64,000 nucleotides of DNA from a virus: the IMG/VR virus record IMGVR_UViG_3300011116_000574, positions 1-64,000 of that record. One strand, 5' to 3'. Shown one piece after another: positions 24,462 to 32,029 of the stretch (within the stretch, counting starts at the first letter, position 1; each line of letters opens with the position of its first letter). The notes below the pieces were generated by a model. The model was given only the letters and a program-made list of their open reading frames with translations. It did no database searches and was not told where the DNA came from. The translations under genes and the position numbers were made by a program.

Positions 24462-24735
24462 ATTAGGAAAATTTTTTGGATGGCTAGTTAATTTAGCTTT
24501 GCATGTAGGAATTATTTATGATGGTGTACGAAACTTTCAGAATGGAAATTCCTTTGTTTTAAATATTATTGCTTATGTTTTTGTTGTAAGTGTAAAGCAA
24601 ATTATCAAGGCACTATCTTTTAATGCTGGTGCAACTGAGTACATTGCTTGGCATTTAACACAGCAGAGCGAAAAAGCAAACAATAAAAAAGATTCAATTA
24701 ATAATATTTTTAACAACATTACAAAGGATCTGTAA
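24454..24735 (+). CDS. Hypothetical membrane protein
   Basis: 93 aa. Two hydrophobic stretches (about residues 5-24 and 34-50) and a charged C-terminal tail rich in Asn and Lys. Overlaps the thioredoxin end by 8 bases. No family is recognised. Confidence 0.55.
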   Translation: MYKLGKFFGWLVNLALHVGIIYDGVRNFQNGNSFVLNIIAYVFVVSVKQIIKALSFNAGATEYIAWHLTQQSEKANNKKDSINNIFNNITKDL

Positions 24736-25281
24736 ATGACTTGTATTGCAGCGGTAGCCAAAGACGGTAAAGTTTACATGGGCGGGGATTCAGCAATGAC
24801 TGACGAAGGCTCTGGTATAGTAAGCCGTATGCATTTACCCAAAGTATTCATCAAAGGTGAATATATTGTAGGTTATGCTGGCAGTGCTAGATTTGGCAAA
24901 CTTATGCAACATGTATTTGAATATCCAAAGCCAATACAATCAATAAAAACATCTGAACAATTAGATGCATTTTTAAATGGTGTCGTAGTAACAGCACTTC
25001 GTAAACAGGCACAAGAAATGAGTCTCGAAAAGGAAGAGAAAGAAGACTTCCAGGTTTTGATCGGACTTCGTGGACACCTGTTTGAATTTGACGAAGATTG
25101 GGCTATGTTTGAGGTAGGTAGAAACTATAATGCAGTTGGTAGCGGTGCTGCTGTTGCGTTAGGGTCTCTATTTACCACAGAAGCTTGGAAAGATCCAAAT
25201 AAAAGAATTAGGGTGGCACTTGAAGCGTCATCTTTATACACCCCATATGTGGGTGAACCATTTGATATATTATCAATTTAA
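24736..25281 (+). CDS. Proteasome-beta/HslV-like Ntn hydrolase
   Basis: 181 aa. It begins MTCIAAVAKDGKVYMGGDSAMT, matching the proteasome beta/HslV pattern in which Met is removed to expose Thr as nucleophile; Asp18 and Lys36-type residues follow (LPKVFI). GSGAAVALGSL near residue 135 is also typical. It should be an N-terminal-nucleophile peptidase. No phage ATPase partner is visible, so it may work alone or with host Mpa-like or Clp proteins. Confidence 0.82.
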   Translation: MTCIAAVAKDGKVYMGGDSAMTDEGSGIVSRMHLPKVFIKGEYIVGYAGSARFGKLMQHVFEYPKPIQSIKTSEQLDAFLNGVVVTALRKQAQEMSLEKEEKEDFQVLIGLRGHLFEFDEDWAMFEVGRNYNAVGSGAAVALGSLFTTEAWKDPNKRIRVALEASSLYTPYVGEPFDILSI

Positions 25282-25282
25282 C

Positions 25283-25311
25283 TTGCATAATAATCATTAA
25301 TATTGTACTAT
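25283..25311 (+). promoter_or_regulatory. Sigma-70-like promoter
   Basis: TTGCAT at 25283-25288, a 17-base spacer, TACTAT at 25306-25311, followed by an AAGGAGA site and the H1-like gene. Confidence 0.5.
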
Positions 25312-25342
25312 AGACAAACACTTATATATAAGGAGAAAACAC

Positions 25343-25633
25343 ATGAGTGAAACACCAAAGGCAAAAACAACTGCAAAAAAGCCAGCAACAAAGAAAGCTG
25401 TAATTGCAGACAGCACAAATGCCGATAAGCCAGCAAAGGCTGTCAAGAAAGCACCTGCTAAAAAGACAGTAACAGATGCACCAGTTGCAAAAAAGGCACC
25501 AGCAAAAAGAAAGGCTACCCCAAAGGTTACTGGAACACCAGAAGTTCCAACAATTGCATGGGTAGAAGTTCCTGGAGCTGTAGGTCGCAAGGGCTTCTGG
25601 GCAAAGCTAAAAGCATTCTTTACAGGAAAGTAA
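25343..25633 (+). CDS. Histone H1-like Lys/Ala/Pro-rich protein
   Basis: 96 aa. Most of it is repeats of AKK, KKAPAK and TKKA, like the basic tails of H1 or of actinobacterial HupB. The C terminus differs (RKGFWAKLKAFF) and may be an amphipathic helix. It probably binds DNA non-specifically, in replication, packaging or host nucleoid change. Confidence 0.75.
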   Translation: MSETPKAKTTAKKPATKKAVIADSTNADKPAKAVKKAPAKKTVTDAPVAKKAPAKRKATPKVTGTPEVPTIAWVEVPGAVGRKGFWAKLKAFFTGK

Positions 25634-25642
25634 GGTTAATTA

Positions 25643-25960
25643 GTGTCTGATTTAAATCCATTGGGTGATTGGGTATTAGCCAAACTCCCCAAGAAAGAAG
25701 CAGAAACAAAGACTTCTTTTGGTCTAATTATTACAGAAGATGCAGATGTTGAAGATGCATTACCAACGGCAGAAGTAGTGAGCGTTGGACCAGGAGGCAC
25801 CGACATAAATGGGAACAGGTTCCCAATGGATGTCGAAGTTGGAGATATCGTTACATACGCCCATCATAACGGCGTTAAGCATAAGATTGATGGCGAAGAC
25901 TATCTATTTCTTAATGTTAGGGCAGGTTATGTTCTAGCCGTAACAAAGGGCGGTAACTAA
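25643..25960 (+). CDS. groES: GroES co-chaperonin
   Basis: 105 aa from GTG at 25643. The family pattern is visible: NPLGDWVLAKL, the mobile loop ending SFGLIIT, VVSVGPG, and the barrel VGDIVTYAHHNGVKHKIDGE then DYLFLN. Phage GroES-type proteins (T4 Gp31 is the classic case) help host GroEL fold the capsid protein. Confidence 0.9.
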   Translation: MSDLNPLGDWVLAKLPKKEAETKTSFGLIITEDADVEDALPTAEVVSVGPGGTDINGNRFPMDVEVGDIVTYAHHNGVKHKIDGEDYLFLNVRAGYVLAVTKGGN

Positions 25961-25964
25961 TAAT

Positions 25965-26198
25965 ATGTCGGACAATTCTACACCTTTAAGCATACAAGAG
26001 CTAGAAGTAGCACTTGAAACAGTTGCTCGCAACTTGCTAGAAAAGTGGGCGATTGAAGATAGATTTACCGAAGAGCAAATGCTGGATTATATCCAATACT
26101 CGGTAGATGATGCTGCCTTTGTAATAAACAATTACATGACGGTAGTAAATGATCTTATGATTGCGAGAGCAACAGAGAACAGAATTATCACAGATTAG
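25965..26198 (+). CDS. Hypothetical acidic protein
   Basis: 77 aa, starting 4 bases after groES. Helical and acidic (IQELEVALETVARNLLEKW). No family is recognised. Likely in the same transcript as groES. Confidence 0.6.
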   Translation: MSDNSTPLSIQELEVALETVARNLLEKWAIEDRFTEEQMLDYIQYSVDDAAFVINNYMTVVNDLMIARATENRIITD

Positions 26199-26206
26199 TT
26201 AAATAA

Positions 26207-26246
26207 AAAGTGGTATAATATAGGTAGGCGTGGGCAACCCCCACGC
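26207..26246 (+). promoter_or_regulatory. Extended -10 promoter with leader hairpin
   Basis: AAAAGTGGTATAATATA with TATAAT at 26214-26219, then a 7-bp hairpin GCGTGGG-CAACC-CCCACGC at 26228-26246 in the leader. No U-tract follows, so the hairpin is more likely a 5' leader structure than a terminator. Confidence 0.55.
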
Positions 26247-26264
26247 TTAATCTATATAAGGGGG

Positions 26265-26651
26265 ATGTTATTCATCCGAAATTTACTACGAAATATAAAC
26301 AAGAAAGCCGAATGGTTTTCAGACAGAGTATCCGACTTGTTCGGAAAGCCTATGTTTCTTTTAGTTCACACTATGTGGTGGGCTATATGGATATTGGGCG
26401 GGATTGAAAGATACCCTTACGGACTACTTACACTTACAGTATCACTAGAAGCTATATTATTGTCGGGCTTAATTCTCAATAGTTCAAACAGAGCTGCTAG
26501 AGAAGATAAACGCCTAATGAATAAAGACTATAATCTTAGCCAAGATACTAACGAGATAGTAGATCGTATGTGGGAAGAAATTCAAGACCTTAAAGCATTA
26601 ATTAGATCAGAGCAGATGGAACACCATGCTGACCTTGATGATGAAATGTAA
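26265..26651 (+). CDS. DUF1003 membrane protein
   Basis: 128 aa. Two membrane segments (FLLVHTMWWAIWILGGI and LLTLTVSLEAILLSGLIL) and the DUF1003 pattern VSLEAILLSxLILxSSNRAAREDKR, with an acidic C-terminal helix. Family function unknown. The last rightward gene before the convergent terminator. Confidence 0.8.
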   Translation: MLFIRNLLRNINKKAEWFSDRVSDLFGKPMFLLVHTMWWAIWILGGIERYPYGLLTLTVSLEAILLSGLILNSSNRAAREDKRLMNKDYNLSQDTNEIVDRMWEEIQDLKALIRSEQMEHHADLDDEM

Positions 26652-26668
26652 CACTCAGTAGTAAAAAG

Positions 26669-26697
26669 ATAGGGCACACAAAACATGTGTGCCCTAT
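26669..26697. terminator. Bidirectional terminator between convergent units
   Basis: An 11-bp inverted repeat, ATAGGGCACAC with GTGTGCCCTAT, with A-rich and T/C-rich flanks, between the rightward DUF1003 gene and the leftward operon starting at 27885. Confidence 0.75.
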
Positions 26698-26788
26698 TCC
26701 TTATCCCGCCCTAGCTGGAATACCCCTAGAATATTTTAAATTCTCTATTTGATTTATCAAACTTATTATACATTATATACCCCTGTAT

Positions 26789-26890
26789 TTAACTCTCTAG
26801 ATAACACTTAGCACATAGTTCATTATCGTTCTTATCCCAGAACCATATGTCTAATTTTTTCTTACTACTGCATTTAATACATACTGCCAT
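26789..26890 (-). CDS. Mini zinc protein with two CxxC
   Basis: 33 aa. CIKCSSKKK and LCAKCYLES supply four Cys, spaced for one zinc. Its ATG overlaps the upstream stop (TAATG). Last gene of the leftward operon 27885-26789. Confidence 0.55.
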   Translation of the reverse strand: MAVCIKCSSKKKLDIWFWDKNDNELCAKCYLES

Positions 26891-27168
26891 TATTGCTCAC
26901 CGTCTAATGCTTTACTAAGCTCTCTTGCAACTCCGCTAAACACTGCTGCAGGTGCAAACCTTGGGTCAAGTTCTGTTGCAAAAGTTTCGTATCTTTCTAT
27001 CAGTTTACGCACTTGCAGAACTGATTGCTCTGTTTTATATAATTTGCCTTGAGTTGCCAAAAGTTCTCCAACTATGACATCTTCATGACCAAAAGGCATA
27101 TCGCAATCAGTTCTGTAGTCTGACAGCAAATTACATAACCATTTAATAAACTTTGTTAATAGTTTCAT
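26890..27168 (-). CDS. Hypothetical helical protein
   Basis: 92 aa. Long helices (QSVLQVRKLIERYETFATEL) and a C terminus SKALDGEQ. The GGTGAGCAA bases that encode the Gly-Glu-Gln end also serve as the ribosome site of the next gene, a junction repeated along this operon. Confidence 0.6.
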   Translation of the reverse strand: MKLLTKFIKWLCNLLSDYRTDCDMPFGHEDVIVGELLATQGKLYKTEQSVLQVRKLIERYETFATELDPRFAPAAVFSGVARELSKALDGEQ

Positions 27169-27416
27169 TCTTGCTCACCATCTAGGGCTTCGTTGTATTG
27201 AATGTTCAGTGCTTGAACAATGCGAATTAGATACAAATCATCTTCTACAAATGAATCAGGGTGCTTTATTAGGTAGTGGCGCATCAAGCCAAATGGGGTG
27301 AGTTTCTTCACCCTAATGTGTGACCAACCTTTCTTGGCTTCCTCTTTGCGTTTCTTGGTTCGACATGCCCCACACTTCACGCGAGAAGGCATAGGTGGCA
27401 CTTCTACTTCATTCAT
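27165..27416 (-). CDS. Zinc-finger-like hypothetical protein
   Basis: 83 aa. CGACRTKKRKEEAKKG, then a His-rich stretch (LMRHYLIKH) gives C2H2-like ligands and a basic surface. It ends ALDGEQE, as do its neighbours. It may bind nucleic acid. Confidence 0.55.
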   Translation of the reverse strand: MNEVEVPPMPSRVKCGACRTKKRKEEAKKGWSHIRVKKLTPFGLMRHYLIKHPDSFVEDDLYLIRIVQALNIQYNEALDGEQE

Positions 27417-27625
27417 CCTTGCTCACCGCCTAACGCTTTGATTGTTCCACACGGGTAATCTTGGTCGCAGTATTCACAATGCTCTCCCCAGTCTTTGTCT
27501 AGTTGTATTGGCTTATGCAATTCACGCACACGCTGAATGGCTGCTCTTGCTTCTAGTAGTGGTGTCATTTCAAAGTCATAGCAAATACTGCATGAGCCAC
27601 AACCGCATTCATTGGTTTTATTCAT
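27413..27625 (-). CDS. Small CxxC/YPC motif protein
   Basis: 70 aa. N-terminal CGCGSCSIC, then IQRVRELHKPIQL and CEYCDQDYPCGTIKAL. The helix-LHKP, CxxC, YPCxT layout is shared with 20221 and 27625. Probably zinc-bound; function unknown. Confidence 0.6.
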   Translation of the reverse strand: MNKTNECGCGSCSICYDFEMTPLLEARAAIQRVRELHKPIQLDKDWGEHCEYCDQDYPCGTIKALGGEQG

Positions 27626-27885
27626 TATTCACCTTCAAAGTAATTAATAGCCCTAATGGTGGGGCAGGGATAAGGAATAACCTCAGATTCAAATGGTGTA
27701 AAGCTACTACAATGATCACATATATAATCATCATATGGACCAGGTACCTCTTTATGTAGTTCATTTACACGCTCCACAGCCCATAATAATTCTTTTTCCA
27801 TACTATTCCTTATTGATTCATTCACTTTTATTTCCGTTCCACATCTCCAACCAAATTCGGCGGGATTTTCAAAAGATTCACTCAT
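27625..27885 (-). CDS. Small CxxC/YPC motif protein
   Basis: 86 aa. VERVNELHKEVPG, ICDHCSSF and YPCPTIRAINYFEGE give the same layout as the downstream gene. First gene of the leftward operon, transcribed away from the origin region. Confidence 0.6.
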   Translation of the reverse strand: MSESFENPAEFGWRCGTEIKVNESIRNSMEKELLWAVERVNELHKEVPGPYDDYICDHCSSFTPFESEVIPYPCPTIRAINYFEGE

Positions 27886-27940
27886 AGATATACTATACTA
27901 TATACATACATATATGTCAATAGATAACACATACTCTGAT

Positions 27941-28183
27941 ATTCACAGGTTATCCACACATGTTGATAAACATAAAGTTAGTTACACTAAAGCATAGCTT
28001 TATCCACAGGTAATAACAAGTTATACACAACTTATCCACAATAAATGCACCCGTATTGGAATTAAATATAATATTAGACAAGCTAATTAGATATATGTGT
28101 TATGGAGCATAACATATTAACCCTCGTAATGTCAAGTATTTTGACCAAAATTGTACCAAAATTGTACAAAATTTGTATAAAAT
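27941..28183. other. Putative replication origin with DnaA boxes
   Basis: There is no gene at 27886-28507. Three perfect TTATCCACA boxes (27950-27958, 28000-28008, 28032-28040) and one TTATACACA (28021-28029) all point the same way. An AT-rich tract with three 11-bp iterons follows at 28144-28176. This is the standard make-up of a DnaA-dependent origin. The rest of the gap holds a partial copy of the cassette motif and a terminator hairpin. Confidence 0.75.
28144..28176. repeat. Three tandem 11-bp iterons
   Basis: ACCAAAATTGT, ACCAAAATTGT and ACAAAATTTGT follow one another with an 11-base period, about one helical turn. They may be initiator binding sites or part of the unwinding element beside the DnaA boxes. 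Confidence 0.75.
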
Positions 28184-28377
28184 GACTGCTTTTTGCTTGA
28201 AAACAAGCTATTTTGCAGAGATTTTATACGATGTTCGTAATGTTGTATTTATATAGCCCACCCGCCCCCACATATATGTATATTTATTTTGATAGACATT
28301 CCAGAGATTTTTTTGGGGGGTTCGTAATAGGGGTTATATAGCGGGCGGGACAAAAAATATATTAGGGCATAGAGAAA

Positions 28378-28406
28378 CCCCCTAGATCTACCGCTTATCT
28401 AGGGGG
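28378..28406 (-). terminator. Hairpin downstream of the leftward array
   Basis: A 10-bp stem, CCCCCTAGAT with ATCTAGGGGG, 9-base loop, lies about 100 bases past the last leftward gene (28508). It probably ends that transcription before the origin. The U-tract is weak. Confidence 0.6.
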
Positions 28407-28507
28407 CTATATTATAGACTTGGCAGAAATAGCCTGAACGCCTATGTATGTTCTATTATACTATTAGATATATTAGATGTCAAGGGAGTTTTTAATTCCC
28501 CCGACTT

Positions 28508-28750
28508 TTATAGTTTCATCTGGTCGCATAAGTCGCCGATAGTTCCCATTGTACCTGGTCTAGCCAGACCACGCCGTTGGCGTTCTGCCATTAGATTGAC
28601 ATACTCTGTGATAATCTCAAAGAATTGCCAATTCACTTCATCTGTTTCTACCGAAATGGCGGAAGCAAACAAAAATGGAGAGAACCTACTATCGTGTACC
28701 GCTTCAACCAATGCTGAAACTGCTTTACCTGTTTTATCTCTAGTGGACAT
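28508..28750 (-). CDS. Hypothetical protein
   Basis: 80 aa with an AGGAGA site and cassette-type promoter (TTGATT, TGTCGG in the spacer, TACACT). Helical, with Arg-rich AERQRRGLARPG near the C terminus. No family is recognised. Confidence 0.6.
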   Translation of the reverse strand: MSTRDKTGKAVSALVEAVHDSRFSPFLFASAISVETDEVNWQFFEIITEYVNLMAERQRRGLARPGTMGTIGDLCDQMKL

Positions 28751-28804
28751 ACTTCTCCTTATTTAGTTGTGACCTACAAGTGTACCATACATTACCGACA
28801 TAAA

Positions 28805-29158
28805 TCAAGCAATTCTTACAATTTTGTCATCGCTGCGTACAACAATTTTTGGAGCTGTAACCTTTTCACACTCACACCAAATCATATGTTGAGAGCATGC
28901 TGCACAGTTTACAAAGCCTACTTTATAACCTTCCTTGGTATACCCATAAAGGCTTCTAGCTTCACGCTGTAGGGTTTGTGGCTTTAGCCTGGTACTTTTA
29001 GTACCCCCAAAGTCTTTTACTTTATTTAGCTTTAATTTAGGTTGATCGTCATCGAACACCCCATCATATTTAGCTAATTCAATTTTCATTAGGTCGTTAA
29101 ATCGACCACGCTCGCCCACGGTGAATCCTAGGCTTCTTAGATATTCTCGTTTAGTCAT
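28805..29158 (-). CDS. Hypothetical protein with RGR motif and Cys cluster
   Basis: 117 aa from ATG at 29158, inside the end of the upstream mini-gene. The N terminus MTKREYLRSLGFTVGERGRF contains an RGR that could contact the DNA minor groove as in Lsr2-like proteins. The C-terminal part has CAACSQHMIWCEC, a possible zinc site. DNA binding is inferred only. Confidence 0.55.
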   Translation of the reverse strand: MTKREYLRSLGFTVGERGRFNDLMKIELAKYDGVFDDDQPKLKLNKVKDFGGTKSTRLKPQTLQREARSLYGYTKEGYKVGFVNCAACSQHMIWCECEKVTAPKIVVRSDDKIVRIA

Positions 29159-29243
29159 TGTCATTTCCATTTCTAATAGTCTTACCAAATATGATAGCTG
29201 TGGGTAATCCCACAGCCAACCATATAACTAAATACTTAAGCAT
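29151..29243 (-). CDS. Mini membrane protein
   Basis: 30 aa: LKYLVIWLAVGLPTAIIFG then a charged tail. One membrane helix. It overlaps the upstream gene end by 8 bases and the downstream start (ATGACTAA), so translation is plausibly coupled. Confidence 0.45.
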   Translation of the reverse strand: MLKYLVIWLAVGLPTAIIFGKTIRNGNDND

Positions 29244-29703
29244 TTGTTGCTTCCCAATTCTCGTCATCTTTAATAAATTCTACTGCCCAATCTACAGCCT
29301 CATAGAACGCACCATGTACTTCACCTTCTGGCAGCACATCATCGTTCCATACTTCCCACCAAGGGTTATTTTGGTAGATATCAATTCCTCGTTCGTTCCA
29401 CCACAAATCATATAACTGACCCAAATCAAAGTCGGTCTTAGCAAATCGTTCTAGGTCATCGGTGTAGCGGCACACATTAATATCATGCTCTACCCATTGA
29501 CCTGGGTTATCCAAATCTTCGGCGGGAATTGAAATACGCATCTCTCCATTACGAGCTACATGAAGTACACGATCCTTATACTCTACTAGGGCAAATGTTT
29601 CACAATCATTTGAATAGGTATAAAACTCTGCAAACTGCTTATCTTCATATACAATCTCTGTATAGGTAATAGTTACATCATCTCGGTATTCTTTAAGTTC
29701 CAT
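29236..29703 (-). CDS. Hypothetical acidic protein
   Basis: 155 aa, very acidic and rich in Trp and Tyr (LYDLWWNERGIDIYQNNPWW). No family is recognised. Overlaps on both sides within the run 30385-28805. Confidence 0.6.
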   Translation of the reverse strand: MELKEYRDDVTITYTEIVYEDKQFAEFYTYSNDCETFALVEYKDRVLHVARNGEMRISIPAEDLDNPGQWVEHDINVCRYTDDLERFAKTDFDLGQLYDLWWNERGIDIYQNNPWWEVWNDDVLPEGEVHGAFYEAVDWAVEFIKDDENWEATNA

Positions 29704-29879
29704 TATAGGTTATTCCTTACTGTTGATATAGCACTAGCATACCCGTTATGCCAAGCTTTGTCAAGGTCTATTTCTTGATAATCCCCTGCCTCTAAAAGTC
29801 TATCCCAATTCTTTGCATCTTGCTCTTCTATTTCTTTAAGTACGGCAAACATATGTTCAATTAATTCATCTTTAGTCAT
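29703..29879 (-). CDS. Hypothetical acidic helical protein
   Basis: 58 aa: MTKDELIEHMFAVLKEIEEQ and WHNGYASAISTVRNNL. Its stop shares bases with the next ATG (TAATG), and it overlaps the upstream gene. No family is recognised. Confidence 0.55.
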   Translation of the reverse strand: MTKDELIEHMFAVLKEIEEQDAKNWDRLLEAGDYQEIDLDKAWHNGYASAISTVRNNL

Positions 29880-30060
29880 TTGTAAACTCCACAGTAATAT
29901 AGTCCATTAGTTCGTTTTCATTAGATAGATTAGTTATATCTGTACAGAAAGCTTCTTTAGCATACTGTACTAATTCTTCTTCTGTCATATCTTCTACATC
30001 AATTGGCTCAAAGGCGGGATTGATGTAAAAAGTAATAGATGTTTTAAGTACTCTATTCAT
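29872..30060 (-). CDS. Hypothetical protein
   Basis: 62 aa, a beta strand then acidic helices (EDMTEEELVQYAKEAF). Similar in style to other small acidic proteins of this array. No family is recognised. Confidence 0.55.
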   Translation of the reverse strand: MNRVLKTSITFYINPAFEPIDVEDMTEEELVQYAKEAFCTDITNLSNENELMDYITVEFTND

Positions 30061-30385
30061 TGATTAACTCCAAATCTTCGTGTGTAAGGAATAGGCAATT
30101 TGCATCAATTTCAAAGTAGTAGCCTGTATCTCTGATGATTAAATTAAACCAATCATACGCCCACTCTGCTACTAACATTAAGTCTTCAAGGATAGACTCA
30201 TCACCAGGATAGTCATCTAATTGGTTTTTAAGTTCTTTCCAATCTTCTACATTTAGGGTCAAGCCAAAGTGTAGGGCTGTTTCAACAAGTTGAATATCGA
30301 ACTCTTTACCGCTCATATTAGTGCCGTCAATCCAGCAACCTAATTGTTCTTCTGTTACATCATTTAAGTCATATATTTTCTGCAT
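30053..30385 (-). CDS. Hypothetical acidic protein, leaderless
   Basis: 110 aa from ATG at 30385. The -10 (TACCAT) lies 5 bases before this ATG and TTGATT lies upstream, so the mRNA should be leaderless. The longer start would fall in the -10. Acidic and helical; family unknown. Confidence 0.55.
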   Translation of the reverse strand: MQKIYDLNDVTEEQLGCWIDGTNMSGKEFDIQLVETALHFGLTLNVEDWKELKNQLDDYPGDESILEDLMLVAEWAYDWFNLIIRDTGYYFEIDANCLFLTHEDLELINE

Positions 30386-30471
30386 ACCCAATGGTAGCAT
30401 AAGTTCCAGAGAAAATCAAGGGGTTTCGTAATAAAGATCTAAAAATTTATCGGGTCCACCCGCAACCCCAA

Positions 30472-30633
30472 TTAAGGGGCTGGAGCAAAGAAAGTATTAT
30501 CAAAAGCTTCGTCAACAGCATCACAGATACCACTTACAATAAAGTCAATGGCGTGTTCCTCATCTCCGATATCTAGGCTATCTAAATACTTTGCTATGTT
30601 GTCATATATATTACTCTTTAGTTCATCATACAT
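30472..30633 (-). CDS. Hypothetical protein, paralogue of 30646
   Basis: 53 aa. It shares with the upstream gene the layout of an N-terminal helix, YLD, and an end with VDEAFDNTFFAP (compare VDTFDEAFFAHPP). A tandem duplication is likely. A ribosome site GGAG precedes ATG. Confidence 0.55.
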   Translation of the reverse strand: MYDELKSNIYDNIAKYLDSLDIGDEEHAIDFIVSGICDAVDEAFDNTFFAPAP

Positions 30634-30645
30634 TATTTGATCTCC

Positions 30646-30834
30646 TTATTGGATTTGTGCGGTAAGGGTACTTGGGGGGTGTGCAAAGAAAGCTTCATCA
30701 AAGGTATCTACAATAACCTGACATAGGTCATCATATACCCACTGCCTATCAACATCTAGATATTGTGACTGAACGGTATCCATATAAGATAGGATATTCT
30801 CTTGCAACTGTTCTCTTAAGTCATTTAGTGTCAT
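30646..30834 (-). CDS. Hypothetical protein, paralogue of 30472
   Basis: 62 aa, helical and acidic, ending DTFDEAFFAHPPSTL. Overlaps the upstream gene by ATGA. No family is recognised. Confidence 0.55.
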   Translation of the reverse strand: MTLNDLREQLQENILSYMDTVQSQYLDVDRQWVYDDLCQVIVDTFDEAFFAHPPSTLTAQIQ

Positions 30835-31001
30835 TTGATTTTCTTCTTTCCAATAGTTACTGACGGATATACATTATAGAAATGTTTGACAAACTCAAGA
30901 GCCGTATCCCACTGCTCTAATTCAATACCTGTATCATTATGCATTTCAACTAGGTCATCTGCTAGTCGTTCTAATAATCTTAAGTCAATTAGTTTACTCA
31001 T
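30831..31001 (-). CDS. Hypothetical protein
   Basis: 56 aa: MSKLIDLRLLERLADDLVEM, then EQWDTALEFVKHFY and a basic tail IGKKKIK. Starts within the upstream stop and ends within the next start, showing coupled translation. Confidence 0.55.
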   Translation of the reverse strand: MSKLIDLRLLERLADDLVEMHNDTGIELEQWDTALEFVKHFYNVYPSVTIGKKKIK

Positions 31002-31138
31002 ATAGATACTATCTCCGTCTCAAACTCGTATAAATCTTCACCGTGATAACTACACCACGCATAATAACCGTCACTTACATCAAACAAAGAAACTTCATCT
31101 TTGCACCTACGACATACGATAAGTTCTTCTTTACTCAT
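30998..31138 (-). CDS. Small zinc protein
   Basis: 46 aa: VCRRCKDEVSLF and AWCSYH supply three Cys and a His for a probable zinc site. Overlaps both neighbours by a few bases. Confidence 0.55.
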   Translation of the reverse strand: MSKEELIVCRRCKDEVSLFDVSDGYYAWCSYHGEDLYEFETEIVSI

Positions 31139-31304
31139 CTTCATCATCTTCCGTTACATACTGTTCATCTACATCAATGGCATACACTTCTGAGAAATTT
31201 GTATAATCTTCCCACTTCCAGCCCTCTGCTTCTGCTTCTGCAATATTATCTGCTTCCACTTCATAGTTAAACTTAACTGTTACTTCTACATCATACTTAG
31301 GCAT
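31131..31304 (-). CDS. Small beta-alpha hypothetical protein
   Basis: 57 aa: YDVEVTVKFNYEVEADNIAE then AEAEGW and a very acidic end. The strand, EAD, helix layout recurs at 31719 and 33753 and looks like the DpnD/PcfM-type fold. Function unknown. Confidence 0.5.
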   Translation of the reverse strand: MPKYDVEVTVKFNYEVEADNIAEAEAEGWKWEDYTNFSEVYAIDVDEQYVTEDDEDE

Positions 31305-31527
31305 AAGACACTTCCTCTATTTCGGTTGAATAAGAAAATTCTAGTGGAGCAAAGCCACACCAGTCTTTTAGAAAATCATTGGCTTTTTGTACTATTACTT
31401 GCTCTTCATAAATCATATCGTCTAGCGAACCCCTAGAGTTAATATTTACTAACTCTAGGTTGTCTACATCTACGGTTGTAGATAAAACAAAATAGTCTGC
31501 GATAAATGTTACTTTATATGAATTCAA
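31297..31527 (-). CDS. Hypothetical protein
   Basis: 76 aa, two or three beta strands then a helix (QVIVQKANDFLKDWCGFAPL). Overlaps neighbours in the 31901-30472 run. No family is recognised. Confidence 0.55.
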   Translation of the reverse strand: MNSYKVTFIADYFVLSTTVDVDNLELVNINSRGSLDDMIYEEQVIVQKANDFLKDWCGFAPLEFSYSTEIEEVSYA

Positions 31528-31738
31528 TTTCTACTCCATTGTTTTGGTAATCTACTGCTTCATCTTCGTGATATACATTATGACCCTTTGCCTCAAAGTA
31601 GTCAAACATATCTTCATAGTCTACACCATCAGGGTCGGCGGTGTCAAGAATAAATTGGTTATATTCTTCTTCATCTAACTCTATAGTATAAGTATGTAGC
31701 ATAGCCACATCATATGTTTTAACTAACCTGATAGTCAT
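31514..31738 (-). CDS. Hypothetical acidic protein
   Basis: 74 aa from ATG at 31738 with a GGGGGG ribosome site. The N terminus is beta (TIRLVKTYDVAMLHTYTIEL), followed by acidic helices. No family is recognised. Confidence 0.55.
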   Translation of the reverse strand: MTIRLVKTYDVAMLHTYTIELDEEEYNQFILDTADPDGVDYEDMFDYFEAKGHNVYHEDEAVDYQNNGVEIEFI

Positions 31739-31901
31739 TGTATTCCCCCCATAGAATTTCATCTGGAATTGTTTCCATAGTGTCAAGATTGACGATAGTA
31801 TGTCCGTCTACAAAGTATTGGTTGTCACGATACATTGTTTCTGCTTCCTCAAATGACTCTGCTTCAACAAATGCTGTGATAGTAATTTCATATTCTGCCA
31901 T
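31719..31901 (-). CDS. Small beta-alpha hypothetical protein
   Basis: 60 aa from ATG at 31901 (GAGAGGAAC site). EYEITITAFVEAESFEEAET is the same layout as 31131 and 33753. Cassette promoter upstream (TTGATT, TGTCTG, TACCAT). Confidence 0.55.
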   Translation of the reverse strand: MAEYEITITAFVEAESFEEAETMYRDNQYFVDGHTIVNLDTMETIPDEILWGEYNDYQVS

Positions 31902-32029
31902 TTTGTTCCTCTCGGTAGTTGATACATCAATGGTATCAGATAGGTCAGACATAATCAAGTATAATCTCGGAGATTTTTTAGATCCTTCGTAATTAGAGCT
32001 TTAAAGGCGGGCGAACCCGAATACCCCAT

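Noticed and set aside
25297-25590. Leftward hydrophobic frame opposite the H1-like gene
   Set aside because: Antisense of Lys/Ala repeats gives Phe/Ala/Val-rich membrane-like sequence by composition; no promoter or ribosome site supports it.
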